Below, one piece after another: positions 45,865-54,901 of a stretch of DNA of 64,000 nucleotides. This DNA is from Winogradskyella sp. Its GTDB lineage: Bacteria > Bacteroidota > Bacteroidia > Flavobacteriales > Flavobacteriaceae. The notes under the pieces were generated by a model. That model saw only the letters and a list, made by a program, of their open reading frames with translations. It had not been told where the DNA came from and made no database searches. The stretch's first letter is position 1, and each line of letters begins with the position of its first letter. The DNA lies in NCBI RefSeq assembly GCF_028282165.1, contig NZ_JANQIM010000001.1:24019-88018 (forward strand), written 5' to 3'. A program made the translations under genes and the position numbers.

Positions 45865-46857
45865 TTAGTCTTTATCTAATTTATATTTGCTTAAATCCAT
45901 TCCAAAGTTAAGCCCCTTAACATTTACTAGTTCTTCTAGCTCTGTTAAAGACTTCTTACCAAAGTTTCTGAATTTCATTAAGTCGTTTTTATTGAATGAT
46001 ACCAAATCACCTAATGTATCAACTTCTGCTGCTTTTAAACAGTTTAAGGCACGCACAGAAAGATCCATGTCGACTAACTTAGTCTTCAGCAATTGTCTCA
46101 TGTGAAGTGATTCTTCATCATAAGTCTCTGTCTGTGCAATTTCATCCGCTTCAAGTGTAATGCGCTCATCAGAGAATAACATGAAGTGGTGGATTAATAT
46201 CTTAGCGGCTTCCGTTAATGCATCTTTTGGATGAATTGATCCATCAGTTTGAATTTCGAAAACTAATTTTTCGTAATCCGTCTTTTGCTCTACACGGAAG
46301 TTTTCAATACTGTATTTTACATTCTTTATTGGTGTGTAGATAGAATCCGTAAAGATAGTTCCTATAGGTGCAGAAGCTTTTTTATTTTCTTCAGCAGGAA
46401 CGTAACCTCTTCCTTTCTCAATCGTTAACTCCATATTGATATTTACTTTAGGATCTAAGTTACAGATAACTAAATCTGTATTTAGTACTTGGAATCCTGA
46501 AATAAACTTTTGAAAATCACCAGCTGTGATTTGCTCTTGTCCTGAAATTGAAATTGTAACGGTTTCGTTATCAACTTCATCAATTTGACGCTTAAAATTA
46601 ACCTGCTTTAAGTTCAAGATCATTTCAGTAACATCTTCAACTACACCTGAAATTGTAGAGAACTCATGGTCTACGCCTTCTATTCTCACTGATGTAATTG
46701 CAAAACCCTCTAAAGACGATAGTAATACTCTACGTAAAGCATTACCGACTGTTAATCCGTATCCTGGCTCTAAAGGTCTGAATTCGAACTTCCCTTCAAA
46801 ATCAGTTGAAGAGATCATGATTACTTTGTCAGGCTTCTGAAAATTTAATATTGCCAT
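45865..46857 (-). CDS. rpoA: DNA-directed RNA polymerase subunit alpha
   Basis: 330 aa. The N-terminal assembly domain ([34 protein letters not shown]) and C-terminal domain ([25 protein letters not shown]... [10 protein letters not shown]) are complete. Located between rpsD and rplQ as in other bacterial alpha operons. Confidence 0.98.
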   Translation of the reverse strand: MAILNFQKPDKVIMISSTDFEGKFEFRPLEPGYGLTVGNALRRVLLSSLEGFAITSVRIEGVDHEFSTISGVVEDVTEMILNLKQVNFKRQIDEVDNETVTISISGQEQITAGDFQKFISGFQVLNTDLVICNLDPKVNINMELTIEKGRGYVPAEENKKASAPIGTIFTDSIYTPIKNVKYSIENFRVEQKTDYEKLVFEIQTDGSIHPKDALTEAAKILIHHFMLFSDERITLEADEIAQTETYDEESLHMRQLLKTKLVDMDLSVRALNCLKAAEVDTLGDLVSFNKNDLMKFRNFGKKSLTELEELVNVKGLNFGMDLSKYKLDKD

Positions 46858-46953
46858 TGTTGTTCTTCGTTTTGATTGTTATTTAGTTGCGCGGTTTATA
46901 AGTTTGAAGAAGACCAATAAACCCTTTGGCCAAATCCCAATATGATTAATTTA

Positions 46954-47559
46954 TTATTTAGAATAAAGTTCAACGATAAATTGCTCGTTGATTTGCTCTG
47001 GAATCTGAATTCTTGCTGGAACTGAAACATAAGTTCCTTGCATAGTATCGTTATTCCAGGTAATCCATTCGTATACAGTGCTAGAGTTAGCTAATGAATT
47101 TTGAATAGTTTCTAAAGACTTAGATTTTTCTCTTACACCTACAACATCTCCAGCTTTTAGTTGATAAGAAGGAATATTTACCTTTTCGCCATTAACTGTA
47201 ATGTGTCTGTGCGATACCAATTGTCTTGCACCACTTCTTGATGGGGCGATACCCATTCTGTAAACCACGTTGTCTAAACGCGATTCACATAATTGTAATA
47301 AAACCTCACCCGTAATACCTTGAGCAGCTGTTGCTCTTTTAAACATGTTTCTGAATTGACGTTCTAAAATACCATAAGTGTATTTTGCTTTTTGCTTTTC
47401 AGCTAATTGGATAGCGTATTCAGATTTTTTTCCACGTCTTCTGTTATTTCCATGTTGACCTGGAGGATAGTTTCTTTTTTCGAAGGCTTTGTCATCTCCG
47501 AAGATAGGTTGCCCGAATTTACGAGCGATTTTTGTTTTAGGACCAGTATATCTTGCCAT
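46954..47559 (-). CDS. rpsD: 30S ribosomal protein S4
   Basis: 201 aa. Begins [16 protein letters not shown]; the S4 RNA-binding domain [23 protein letters not shown] is intact. Primary 16S rRNA binder and, in other bacteria, an autogenous regulator of the alpha operon. A promoter-like site and a strong hairpin lie upstream, so it may head its own transcription unit with rpoA and rplQ. Confidence 0.98.
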   Translation of the reverse strand: MARYTGPKTKIARKFGQPIFGDDKAFEKRNYPPGQHGNNRRRGKKSEYAIQLAEKQKAKYTYGILERQFRNMFKRATAAQGITGEVLLQLCESRLDNVVYRMGIAPSRSGARQLVSHRHITVNGEKVNIPSYQLKAGDVVGVREKSKSLETIQNSLANSSTVYEWITWNNDTMQGTYVSVPARIQIPEQINEQFIVELYSK

Positions 47560-47664
47560 TTTAATTGAATTATGAGAGCGATTCTAAAATTAAGGTCTTA
47601 AGCTTATCCTTCTACAATCGTAAGTCTCTCGTTGATACTTGTTTATTTAAAATTTTTCAGTTTG

Positions 47665-47693
47665 CAAATTTACGCAAAATAAACTAATCTCAA
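47665..47693 (-). promoter_or_regulatory. promoter for rpsD-rpoA-rplQ
   Basis: Minus strand TTG (47691-47693), 18 nt, TAAATTTG (47665-47672) then C. It is a strong Bacteroidota match, giving a leader of about 100 nt before rpsD. The -33 box lies inside the left arm of the hairpin at 47681-47715. Confidence 0.6.
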
Positions 47694-47715
47694 CACTTAT
47701 TGTTGAGATTAGTTT
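47681..47715 (-). terminator. 15-bp hairpin between rpsK and rpsD
   Basis: Perfect inverted repeat AAACTAATCTCAACA / TGTTGAGATTAGTTT with a 5-nt loop, followed on the minus strand by ATTTTG (weak T-tract). It could partly terminate transcription after rpsK, just upstream of the rpsD promoter, or mark an RNA processing site. Confidence 0.55.
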
Positions 47716-47744
47716 ACCTTAAAAAAACCTGAAACTAGTTCAGA

Positions 47745-48128
47745 TTAAACGCGACGTCTTTTTGGTGGACGACAACCGTTATGTGGCATTGGCGTAACAT
47801 CGATAATTTCTGACACTTCAATACCTGCATTATGTATAGATCTTATAGCAGATTCTCTACCATTACCTGGACCTTTTACATAAACTTTTACTTTCTTTAA
47901 ACCAGCTTCTTTTGCAACTTCTGCTGCATCTTCTGCTGCTAGCTGTGCAGCATAAGGGGTATTCTTTTTAGAGCCTCTAAAGCCCATTTTACCAGCTGAT
48001 GACCAAGAGATCACATCCCCTTTTTTATTTGTTAAAGAAATGATGATGTTATTGAATGAAGCTGTAATGTGCGCTTCTCCAGTTGCATCAACAATTACTT
48101 TACGTTTTTTTGTACTTGACTTTGCCAT
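47745..48128 (-). CDS. rpsK: 30S ribosomal protein S11
   Basis: 127 aa, ending in the conserved [18 protein letters not shown]. It forms part of the platform that contacts mRNA at the exit site. Its upstream 103-bp spacer holds a heptad-word element. Confidence 0.98.
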   Translation of the reverse strand: MAKSSTKKRKVIVDATGEAHITASFNNIIISLTNKKGDVISWSSAGKMGFRGSKKNTPYAAQLAAEDAAEVAKEAGLKKVKVYVKGPGNGRESAIRSIHNAGIEVSEIIDVTPMPHNGCRPPKRRRV

Positions 48129-48130
48129 AT

Positions 48131-48220
48131 CTTTTAGTTTCTAGTGTTAGCTTTTAGTTGTTAGAATCCTAAACATTTCTATTTCGAGCAGATTCATCTA
48201 ACTACTAATTACTAATGACT
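48131..48220 (-). repeat. heptad-word hairpin element (rpsM-rpsK spacer)
   Basis: Plus-strand left half consists of TTAGnnn words (TTAGTTTC, TTAGCTTT, TTAGTTG); the right half at 48198-48220 consists of CTAAnnn words (CTAACTA, CTAATTA, CTAATGA). The halves are complementary and could pair in RNA. 48152-48220 is 67/69 identical to 48631-48699. Confidence 0.8.
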
Positions 48221-48231
48221 ACTGTCTGTTA

Positions 48232-48606
48232 TTATTTAGTTACTTTTTTCTTGTTAGCAACTGTTTTTCTTCTACCTTTTCTTGTACGAGAGTTGTTCTT
48301 AGTACGTTGTCCACGTAATGGAAGGCCAGCTCTATGACGAATACCTCTGTAACATCCTATATCCATTAAACGCTTAATGTTTAATTGCGTCTCTGAACGT
48401 AACTCACCTTCGATCTTATAAGACCCAACGGCCTCACGAATGGCTCCGATTTCGTCGTCGGTCCAATCTTGTACCTTAGTGCTTTCGTCAACTTTAGCGG
48501 TCTCTAAAATTTCTTTAGCTCTACTTCTACCTATTCCATAGATATAAGTTAAGGACACTACTCCTCTTTTTTGTTTTGGTATATCTACACCTGCAATTCT
48601 TGCCAT
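48232..48606 (-). CDS. rpsM: 30S ribosomal protein S13
   Basis: 124 aa. [30 protein letters not shown] start and the basic C-terminal tail ([22 protein letters not shown]) that reaches the P-site tRNA. Canonical position between rpmJ and rpsK. Confidence 0.98.
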   Translation of the reverse strand: MARIAGVDIPKQKRGVVSLTYIYGIGRSRAKEILETAKVDESTKVQDWTDDEIGAIREAVGSYKIEGELRSETQLNIKRLMDIGCYRGIRHRAGLPLRGQRTKNNSRTRKGRRKTVANKKKVTK

Positions 48607-48611
48607 ATAAT

Positions 48612-48699
48612 TTAGTTTTTAGCTGTTAGTTTTTAGTTGTTAGAATCCTAAACATTTCTATTTCGAACAGATTCATCTAACTACTAATCACTAATGACT
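48612..48699 (-). repeat. heptad-word hairpin element (rpmJ-rpsM spacer)
   Basis: On the minus strand the words CTAACAA, CTAAAAA, CTAACAG, CTAAAAA and CTAAATT run in perfect 7-nt register up to the rpsM start. The opposite arm has AGTCATT, AGTGATT and AGTAGTT. Same family as 48131-48220. Confidence 0.8.
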
Positions 48700-48705
48700 T
48701 TTCTT

Positions 48706-48822
48706 TTATCCTTGTCTTTGTTTGAATCTAGGATTCTTTTTGTTAATAACGTAAAGTCTTCCTTTACGACGTACCAATTTGCAATCGGCACTTCTCTTTT
48801 TAACTGATGCTCTTACTTTCAT
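48706..48822 (-). CDS. rpmJ: 50S ribosomal protein L36
   Basis: 38 aa, ATG at 48822, stop 48706-48708. Begins [15 protein letters not shown], continues [16 protein letters not shown] and ends RFKQRQG. Only one Cys is present, so the zinc ribbon (three Cys plus His) of the C+ form is lost; this is a zinc-independent L36. Canonical position between infA and rpsM. Confidence 0.93.
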   Translation of the reverse strand: MKVRASVKKRSADCKLVRRKGRLYVINKKNPRFKQRQG

Positions 48823-48831
48823 CTTTATTCA

Positions 48832-48907
48832 GTTTAAAATTCAAGGTTCAAGGTTCAAAATTCAAGTTTAAAACACTATAAACTTTGAACTTTAAACTCG
48901 AAACTTT
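48832..48907 (-). repeat. heptad-word hairpin element (infA-rpmJ spacer)
   Basis: Plus-strand words TTCAAGG, TTCAAGG, TTCAAAA, TTCAAGT are followed by CTTTGAA, CTTTAAA, CTCGAAA. The second set is the reverse complement type of the first, in 7-nt register. Confidence 0.8.
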
Positions 48908-49123
48908 TTAGTATCTATAAGTTATACGAGCCTTCGTTAAATCGTAAGGGCTCATTTCTAATTTTACTTTATCACCTGGTAATAACTTAATATAATGCAT
49001 ACGCATTTTACCAGATATATGTGCTGTCACAATGTGACCATTTTCTAATTCTACACGGAACATAGCGTTTGATAATGCTTCGATTATCGTTCCGTCTTGT
49101 TCTATTGCTGCTTGCTTTGCCAT
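48908..49123 (-). CDS. infA: translation initiation factor IF-1
   Basis: 71 aa, single OB-fold: [26 protein letters not shown] start, [17 protein letters not shown] and [10 protein letters not shown] end. It blocks the ribosomal A site during initiation. It lies between secY and rpmJ; no adk or map gene intervenes here. Confidence 0.98.
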   Translation of the reverse strand: MAKQAAIEQDGTIIEALSNAMFRVELENGHIVTAHISGKMRMHYIKLLPGDKVKLEMSPYDLTKARITYRY

Positions 49124-49130
49124 AAATTAT

Positions 49131-49192
49131 TTTTAGTGTTCAATCCTCATTTAACAAATACCTTGCCTAAAATTCAGCATTGAACTTTCCAA
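49131..49192 (-). repeat. inverted-word element (secY-infA spacer)
   Basis: AGTGTTCAATCC at the left and AGCATTGAACTTT at the right form complementary arms (GTTCAAT/ATTGAAC). Register is looser than in the neighbouring elements. Confidence 0.5.
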
Positions 49193-49206
49193 ATTGGTTT
49201 TATAAA

Positions 49207-50571
49207 TTATGCAGTAACAGATTTTCTGTTTTTACCTGTTTTCATCAAGCCGTCATAATGCTTATTCAATAAATAAGAATTAATCTGCTGCATCGTGTCA
49301 ATAGCTACACCAACCATAATTAATAGTGATGTTCCTCCAAAGAATAATGCCCATCCTTGCTGCACACCAACTAACTGATATACGAAAGCTGGAAACACCG
49401 CTACTAAGGCCAAGAATATAGATCCTGGTAAAGTAATCTGAGACATGATCTTGTCTAAATATTCGGCTGTTTCTGTACCTGGTCTGATACCTGGAATAAA
49501 CCCACCACTACGCTTTAAATCGTCTGCCATTTTATTCGTTGGAACTGTAATTGCCGTATAGAAATACGTAAATATGATAATCAACAATCCGAAAACTAAG
49601 TTGTACCAGAACCCAAATATATCCTGAAAATTAGCTTGCATCCACTGACCTACACCACTTTCAGGACCGAAAAGCTTACCTATATATGCTGGCGCAAACA
49701 TAATCGCCTGAGCGAAAATAATTGGCATTACACCTGAAGCATTTAACTTCAATGGTAAAAACTGACGTGAACCAAACACATTTTTCTCATAGCCTCCAGA
49801 TGCAGTTCTTCTTGCATACTGAACAGCAATTTTACGAACTGCCATGACCAAGAATACAGATGCCAAGATAATTAAGAACCATATCACAAGCTCGATCAAG
49901 ATCATCATGAATCCTCCATTACCACCTTCTAGTCTCGAAAACATATTCTGAGCAAAGGATTGTGGCATTGTAGCAATGATACCCACCATAATTAATAATG
50001 AGATACCGTTACCAATACCTTTATCTGTAATCTTTTCACCTAACCACATCGCAAATACACAACCTGTTACTAAAATAATTACAGAAGAGAAGTAGAATAC
50101 ACCTTCAGAAAAGCCAGGAATTAACATTTGGCTAATTGATTGTAAACCAGATAATGATGGAATAGTTCCTAAATAAGCTGGAGCCTGTACCAAACATATA
50201 CCAATAGTCAACCAACGTGTAATCTGAGTGATTTTCTTTTGCCCGCTGGCACCTTCTTTTTGAAGCTTTTGTAAATAAGGAATAGCAATACCCATTAATT
50301 GAACCACAATCGATGCAGAGATGTAAGGCATAATACCCAATGCAAATACTGAAGCATTAGAGAAACCTCCACCGGTAAAGGCATTGATTAACCATAATAA
50401 ACCTCCTTGAGCAGCTGAATCTTGTAATTCCGCTAATTTAGGAAAATCAACACCTGGCAATACCACTTGAGCACCAAAACGGTATACTAATAAAAGACCT
50501 AGGGTTAAGACAATTCTATCCTTAAGCTCAGTGATTTTCCAGACGTTTTTTAATGTTTCTATTATCTTCAT
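49207..50571 (-). CDS. secY: protein translocase subunit SecY
   Basis: 454 aa, ten hydrophobic segments. MKIIETLKNVWKITELKDRIVLTLGLLLVYR start, GIMPYISASIVVQL plug region, and GIRPGTETAEYLDKIMSQIT cytosolic loop. Channel subunit of SecYEG in the inner membrane. It follows rplO by 12 bp as in the spc operon. Confidence 0.98.
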   Translation of the reverse strand: MKIIETLKNVWKITELKDRIVLTLGLLLVYRFGAQVVLPGVDFPKLAELQDSAAQGGLLWLINAFTGGGFSNASVFALGIMPYISASIVVQLMGIAIPYLQKLQKEGASGQKKITQITRWLTIGICLVQAPAYLGTIPSLSGLQSISQMLIPGFSEGVFYFSSVIILVTGCVFAMWLGEKITDKGIGNGISLLIMVGIIATMPQSFAQNMFSRLEGGNGGFMMILIELVIWFLIILASVFLVMAVRKIAVQYARRTASGGYEKNVFGSRQFLPLKLNASGVMPIIFAQAIMFAPAYIGKLFGPESGVGQWMQANFQDIFGFWYNLVFGLLIIIFTYFYTAITVPTNKMADDLKRSGGFIPGIRPGTETAEYLDKIMSQITLPGSIFLALVAVFPAFVYQLVGVQQGWALFFGGTSLLIMVGVAIDTMQQINSYLLNKHYDGLMKTGKNRKSVTA

Positions 50572-50583
50572 CCTTATATATTC

Positions 50584-51036
50584 TTATAAAGTTACAGCTT
50601 CACCACCAGCAGCTTCAATAGCAGCTTTTGCCGTAGCAGTAAATTTATGAGCAGTAACTGTTAATTTTGCCTTTAACTCACCTCTACCTAGGATTTTAAC
50701 TAGATCATTCTTTCTAGCTTTTCCTAATGATACAAGTGTTTCAAAATCTACAGTATCCTTGATTTTCTTTTCGTCTACCAACTCTTGTAAAGTATCTAAG
50801 TTGATACCTTGATACTCTACGCGATTAATGTTTTTAAATCCGTATTTAGGCACACGTCTTTGTAAAGGCATTTGTCCACCTTCAAATCCTAATTTCTTAG
50901 AATACCCAGAACGTGATTTGGCTCCTTTGTGCCCTCTTGTCGCAGTACCACCTTTACCAGATCCTTGACCACGTCCAACGCGTTTACCTTGATTTTTTAC
51001 TGAACCTTCTGCAGGTTTTAAATTACTTAAATCCAT
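50584..51036 (-). CDS. rplO: 50S ribosomal protein L15
   Basis: 150 aa. MDLSNLKPAEGSVKNQGKRVGRGQGSG start and GGQMPLQRRVPKYGF segment are diagnostic. Late-assembly large-subunit protein. Sixteen bp after rpmD. Confidence 0.98.
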   Translation of the reverse strand: MDLSNLKPAEGSVKNQGKRVGRGQGSGKGGTATRGHKGAKSRSGYSKKLGFEGGQMPLQRRVPKYGFKNINRVEYQGINLDTLQELVDEKKIKDTVDFETLVSLGKARKNDLVKILGRGELKAKLTVTAHKFTATAKAAIEAAGGEAVTL

Positions 51037-51052
51037 TTTTAAGTGTATATTT

Positions 51053-51232
51053 TTAAGCTTCTTCTACAGAAACTAAGTGTTCAACTTTCTTTACCATACC
51101 AAGGATACTTGGCGTGGCATCGTGCTCAACTACTTGACCAATTCTTTTTAAACCTAAAGCTTCTAATGTTAGCTTTTGTCTTTTGGTTCGATTGATTGCA
51201 CTTTTTACTTTGGTTACTTTAATCTTTGCCAT
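51053..51232 (-). CDS. rpmD: 50S ribosomal protein L30
   Basis: 59 aa, ATG at 51232, TAA at 51053-51055. Starts MAKIKVTKVKSAINR, then TKRQKLTLEALGLKRIGQVV, and ends KKVEHLVSVEEA. The L30 signature LGLKRIG..V.H.....ILGMV is complete. Canonical place between rpsE and rplO. Confidence 0.95.
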   Translation of the reverse strand: MAKIKVTKVKSAINRTKRQKLTLEALGLKRIGQVVEHDATPSILGMVKKVEHLVSVEEA

Positions 51233-51235
51233 TTT

Positions 51236-51327
51236 ATGCTAGTATTAAGTAGATAGTATCAAGTATTTAGTATTCTCTGGTGCAGTTAAAAACTACTAAC
51301 AACTAATTACTTTGTACTTCATACTAT
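51236..51327 (-). repeat. heptad-word hairpin element (rpsE-rpmD spacer)
   Basis: Plus-strand words CTAGTAT, TAAGTAG, ATAGTAT, CAAGTAT, TTAGTAT run at exact 7-nt spacing, and later TAACAAC, TAATTAC, TTTGTAC, TTCATAC do the same. The AGTAT core of the left half is complementary to the (A)TAC core of the right half. Confidence 0.8.
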
Positions 51328-51331
51328 TTTT

Positions 51332-51856
51332 TTATCCTTTAAATACTTTTTCAAGTGAAATTCCACGCTCTCTTGCTACTGCATTAGCATCTCTTAATTG
51401 TAATAAAGCATCAAATGTTGCTTTTACTACATTGTGAGGGTTAGAAGATCCTTGAGACTTTGATAATACATCATGTACACCAACAGCTTCAAGTACCGTT
51501 CTTACAGCACCACCAGCAATAACTCCTGTACCGGGTGCAGCTGGAATAATATTTACTCTAGCACCACCATATTTCCCTTTTTGTTCGTGCGGCAATGTAC
51601 CTTTTACAATAGGGATTCTTACTAAGTTCTTCTTGGCATCTTCTACGGCCTTAGCAATTGCTGTAGCTACATCCTTAGATTTTCCTAAGCCATGTCCTAC
51701 GACACCTGCCTCATCACCTACTACAACAATAGCAGAAAAACCAAATGCTCTACCACCTTTTGTTACTTTAGTAACACGCTGTACACCAACTAGGCGATCT
51801 TTTAATTCTAATCCACCTGGTTTTACTAATTCTGCGTTTTTATATTTTTGATACAT
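51332..51856 (-). CDS. rpsE: 30S ribosomal protein S5
   Basis: 174 aa. S5 N-terminal RNA-binding domain ([31 protein letters not shown]) and C-terminal domain ([29 protein letters not shown]). Involved in decoding accuracy and mRNA unwinding. Six bp after rplR. Confidence 0.98.
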   Translation of the reverse strand: MYQKYKNAELVKPGGLELKDRLVGVQRVTKVTKGGRAFGFSAIVVVGDEAGVVGHGLGKSKDVATAIAKAVEDAKKNLVRIPIVKGTLPHEQKGKYGGARVNIIPAAPGTGVIAGGAVRTVLEAVGVHDVLSKSQGSSNPHNVVKATFDALLQLRDANAVARERGISLEKVFKG

Positions 51857-51862
51857 AATGTC

Positions 51863-52219
51863 TTAAAATTTAAGTCCTGCTTCTCTAGCACCTTCTGCTA
51901 ATGATTTTACTCTTCCGTGATATAAGTAACCACCTCTATCAAAAGAAATAGTTTCAACACCAGCTTTTATAGCTTTTTCCGCAACAGCCTTACCTACTAA
52001 AGCAGCAACTTCAGTCTTATTACCTTTAGACTTTGCAATATCTTTATCTCTTGAAGATGCAGCAGCAATGGTTTCACCAGTTACATCATTCACAACTTGA
52101 GCATAAATCTCTTTATTACTTCTAAAAACAGTTAATCTTGGTCTTGCCTCAGTACCAGATACTACCTTACGGATTCTGTTTCTTATTCTTGTTCTTCTTT
52201 CGTTCTTTGTCAATGCCAT
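51863..52219 (-). CDS. rplR: 50S ribosomal protein L18
   Basis: 118 aa. [34 protein letters not shown] start and [26 protein letters not shown] end match L18, a 5S rRNA binder. Confidence 0.98.
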   Translation of the reverse strand: MALTKNERRTRIRNRIRKVVSGTEARPRLTVFRSNKEIYAQVVNDVTGETIAAASSRDKDIAKSKGNKTEVAALVGKAVAEKAIKAGVETISFDRGGYLYHGRVKSLAEGAREAGLKF

Positions 52220-52221
52220 AT

Positions 52222-52308
52222 TGATTTACGATTTTTGATTAACGATTTTTGATTTTTTCACTTACAAATTTTACTTCGCAATTCTAAAATCTACAATCGT
52301 AAATTCTA
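52222..52308 (-). repeat. heptad-word hairpin element (rplF-rplR spacer)
   Basis: Plus-strand words TTTACGA, TTTTTGA, TTAACGA, TTTTTGA are followed by TCGCAAT, TCTAAAA, TCTACAA, TCGTAAA. TCGTAAA is the exact reverse complement of TTTACGA; TTTnnGA and TCnnAAA are the two strand forms of one word. Confidence 0.82.
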
Positions 52309-52851
52309 TTATGCTGATTTACCTGCTTTTCTTCTAATTTCTTCACCAACAAACTTGATACCTTTTCCTTTGTAAGGTTCTGGCTTACGGAAGCTACGAA
52401 TCTTCGCTGCAACTTGGCCAACTAATTGCTTATCGTGTGATGTCAATTTAACGATTGGATTTTTACCTTTTTCAGATACGGTCTCTACTTTTACTTCTGG
52501 AGCAATGTCCATAACGATATTATGAGAAAAACCAATAGCTAAATCTAACTTCTGTCCTTGATTAGATGCTCTATAACCTACACCTACTAATTCTAATTCT
52601 TTAGTAAATCCTTTAGAAACACCTTCTATCATATTAGCAATTAACGCTCTGTAAAGACCGTGTTTTGCTCTGTGATCTTTTTTATCAGAAGGACGAGCAA
52701 GTGTTAATGTACCGTCTTCTAATTTTATTTCAACATCTGAATATGCTTGAGATAATTCGCCTAATTTACCTTTAACAGTAATGACGTTATCTTTGATCTC
52801 AACAGTTACACCTTCAGGAACTGCTATTGGGCTTTTACCTATTCTTGACAT
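52309..52851 (-). CDS. rplF: 50S ribosomal protein L6
   Basis: 180 aa. MSRIGKSPIAVPEGVTVEI start and the C-terminal PEPYKGKGIKFVGEEIRRKAGKS signature. Lies near the factor-binding site. Twelve bp after rpsH. Confidence 0.98.
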   Translation of the reverse strand: MSRIGKSPIAVPEGVTVEIKDNVITVKGKLGELSQAYSDVEIKLEDGTLTLARPSDKKDHRAKHGLYRALIANMIEGVSKGFTKELELVGVGYRASNQGQKLDLAIGFSHNIVMDIAPEVKVETVSEKGKNPIVKLTSHDKQLVGQVAAKIRSFRKPEPYKGKGIKFVGEEIRRKAGKSA

Positions 52852-52863
52852 AATTTCCTGTTT

Positions 52864-53262
52864 TTAGTAAACGTAACATAATACTTCGCCACCGACATTT
52901 TCTCTTTGCGCTTGCTTACCTGTCATTACACCATGAGAGGTAGAAACAATTGCAATCCCAAGACCATTTAATACTCTTGGCATTTCGTTAGCGCCAGCAT
53001 ACTTACGTAAACCTGGTTTACTGATTCTTTGAATTTTTTTGATGACAGACTCTTTGGTGTCCTTATTGTACTTTAAAGCAATTTTAATAGTACCTTGAAC
53101 TGAAGAATCGTCAAATTTGTAACTTAAAATATAGCCTTGATCGAATAATATTTTAGTTATCTCCTTTTTTAAGTTAGATGCAGGAATCTCAACCACTCGG
53201 TGATTAGCCTTTACTGCATTTCTAACTCGCGTTAAATAATCCGCTATTGGATCTGTGTACAT
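52864..53262 (-). CDS. rpsH: 30S ribosomal protein S8
   Basis: 132 aa. YTDPIADYLTRVRNAVKANHRVVEIPASNLK start and the C-terminal GIAIVSTSHGVMTGKQAQ signature. Autogenous repressor of the spc operon in E. coli; not testable here. The 118-bp spacer upstream has several short inverted repeats. Confidence 0.98.
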   Translation of the reverse strand: MYTDPIADYLTRVRNAVKANHRVVEIPASNLKKEITKILFDQGYILSYKFDDSSVQGTIKIALKYNKDTKESVIKKIQRISKPGLRKYAGANEMPRVLNGLGIAIVSTSHGVMTGKQAQRENVGGEVLCYVY

Positions 53263-53380
53263 AATTTTAAATTTTAGGAAATGGTTTCCGTTCTGACGAT
53301 AAATGTCTGAACGAACCTAAATCCCGATTATACAATAGTTATATTGATAATTGTACAGAAGCTAATTCGCTTCACCAATG
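53263..53380 (-). other. structured spacer between rpsN and rpsH
   Basis: Holds three short inverted repeats: GGAAA/TTTCC, CGTTCTGAC/GTCTGAACG (one mismatch) and ACAAT/ATTGT. It does not show the 7-nt words of the neighbouring spacers and has no T-run. Confidence 0.4.
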
Positions 53381-53650
53381 TTACCAACTTGCTTTTTTTA
53401 CTCCAGGAATTAACCCTTTATTAGCCATTTCTCTAAACGTTACACGAGAGATACCAAACTGTCTCATATAACCTTTTGGTCTTCCTGTAAGTTTACAACG
53501 GTTATGCTTACGTATTGGTGATGCGTTTTTTGGTAACTTTTGTAATGCTTCGTAATCGCCTGCTTCTTTTAAAGCTTTTCTTTTCTCAGCATATTTAGCA
53601 ACCGTTTTAGCACGCTTCACCTCACGAGCTTTCATTGATTCTTTAGCCAT
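53381..53650 (-). CDS. rpsN: 30S ribosomal protein S14 (zinc-independent form)
   Basis: 89 aa, the long C-minus form. [24 protein letters not shown] start and [26 protein letters not shown] end. The CxxC...CxxC zinc site of the short form is absent. Confidence 0.97.
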   Translation of the reverse strand: MAKESMKAREVKRAKTVAKYAEKRKALKEAGDYEALQKLPKNASPIRKHNRCKLTGRPKGYMRQFGISRVTFREMANKGLIPGVKKASW

Positions 53651-53652
53651 AC

Positions 53653-54204
53653 TTAATTCTTTTTAAATGGTAATCCTAGTTCTGTTAATAAGGACTTCGC
53701 TTCTTTATCTGTTTCGGCCGAAGTCACAAATGTAATATCCATACCAGAAATCTTATTGATCTTGTCGATATCGATTTCTGGGAAAATAATCTGTTCTGTT
53801 ACACCTAAGTTGTAGTTTCCACGGCCATCAAAACCATTAGCCTTAATACCGTTGAAATCTCTAACTCGCGGTAACGCTGTTGTTACTAAACGATCTAAGA
53901 ACTCATACATTTGCTCTCCACGTAAAGTAACTTTTGCACCAATTGGCATTCCTTTACGTAACTTAAAAGATGCTACGTCTTTCTTAGAAATTGTTGCAAC
54001 GGCTTTCTGTCCAGAAATTTTTGTCAATTCATCAACTGCATGATCAATCAACTTCTTATCTGCAACAGCAGCACCTACACCTCTAGATAATACGATCTTT
54101 TCAAGCTTTGGTACTTGCATTACATTCTTATATCCAAATTCTTCTGTAAGAGCAGGAACAACTTTTTCCTTGTACTCTTTTTTTAATCTTGCAACGTAAG
54201 CCAT
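53653..54204 (-). CDS. rplE: 50S ribosomal protein L5
   Basis: 183 aa. [35 protein letters not shown] start and [21 protein letters not shown] segment. 5S rRNA binder contacting the P-site tRNA. Confidence 0.98.
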   Translation of the reverse strand: MAYVARLKKEYKEKVVPALTEEFGYKNVMQVPKLEKIVLSRGVGAAVADKKLIDHAVDELTKISGQKAVATISKKDVASFKLRKGMPIGAKVTLRGEQMYEFLDRLVTTALPRVRDFNGIKANGFDGRGNYNLGVTEQIIFPEIDIDKINKISGMDITFVTSAETDKEAKSLLTELGLPFKKN

Positions 54205-54206
54205 AA

Positions 54207-54518
54207 TTAAATTACTTCATTAGATTTTTTAGAAAATCTCACTTTTGTGTCGCCATCCATTCTATAACCTACTCTTGTTGTTTCACCTTTACTTGTAAGT
54301 AAAGACAAGTTAGAGATATGGATTGATGCTTCTTTCTCAACAATGCCACCTTGAGGATTTTGTGCACTTGGTTTAGTATGCTTCTTAACCATATTAACAC
54401 CTTCCACAATGGCTCTGTTTTTATCTTTTAATACCTTAAGTACTTTACCTTCTGATCCTTTATGGTCACCGGCAATGACTTGTACTGTATCTCCTGATTT
54501 TATTTTAAGCTTTGTCAT
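54207..54518 (-). CDS. rplX: 50S ribosomal protein L24
   Basis: 103 aa from the ATG at 54518 ([24 protein letters not shown] motif). An in-frame TTG at 54530 directly follows rplN and is less likely. Assembly-initiating large-subunit protein. Confidence 0.96.
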   Translation of the reverse strand: MTKLKIKSGDTVQVIAGDHKGSEGKVLKVLKDKNRAIVEGVNMVKKHTKPSAQNPQGGIVEKEASIHISNLSLLTSKGETTRVGYRMDGDTKVRFSKKSNEVI

Positions 54519-54530
54519 CTTACTTATCAA

Positions 54531-54899
54531 TTAAAGCACTTCTGGTGCTAATGATACAATTTTCATGAATTGTTTATCACGAAGTTCTCTCGCTACAGGA
54601 CCAAAGACACGTGTTCCTCTCATTTCACCCTGAGGATTTAAAAGCACACATGCATTGTCGTCAAATCTAATGTAAGAGCCATCAGGACGTCTTACTTCTT
54701 TGGCTGTACGTACAACAACTGCAGTTGAAACAGCGCCTTTTTTGATATTCCCATTAGGTGTTGCATCTTTTACAGATACTACAATTTTATCGCCTACAGA
54801 AGCATATCTCTTTTTTGTTCCGCCAAGTACACGGATAGTTAATACTTCCTTTGCACCTGTATTGTCAGCTACTTTTAATCTTGATTCTTGTTGTACCAT
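54531..54899 (-). CDS. rplN: 50S ribosomal protein L14
   Basis: 122 aa. [20 protein letters not shown] start and [29 protein letters not shown] end. It forms an intersubunit bridge and is the docking site for RsfS, whose gene is at 30273 in this window. Confidence 0.98.
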   Translation of the reverse strand: MVQQESRLKVADNTGAKEVLTIRVLGGTKKRYASVGDKIVVSVKDATPNGNIKKGAVSTAVVVRTAKEVRRPDGSYIRFDDNACVLLNPQGEMRGTRVFGPVARELRDKQFMKIVSLAPEVL

Positions 54900-54901
54900 A
54901 A

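Noticed and set aside
54519..54530. TTG start for rplX four codons upstream
   Set aside because: The ATG at 54518 gives the standard L24 N-terminus; the TTG directly abuts the rplN stop.
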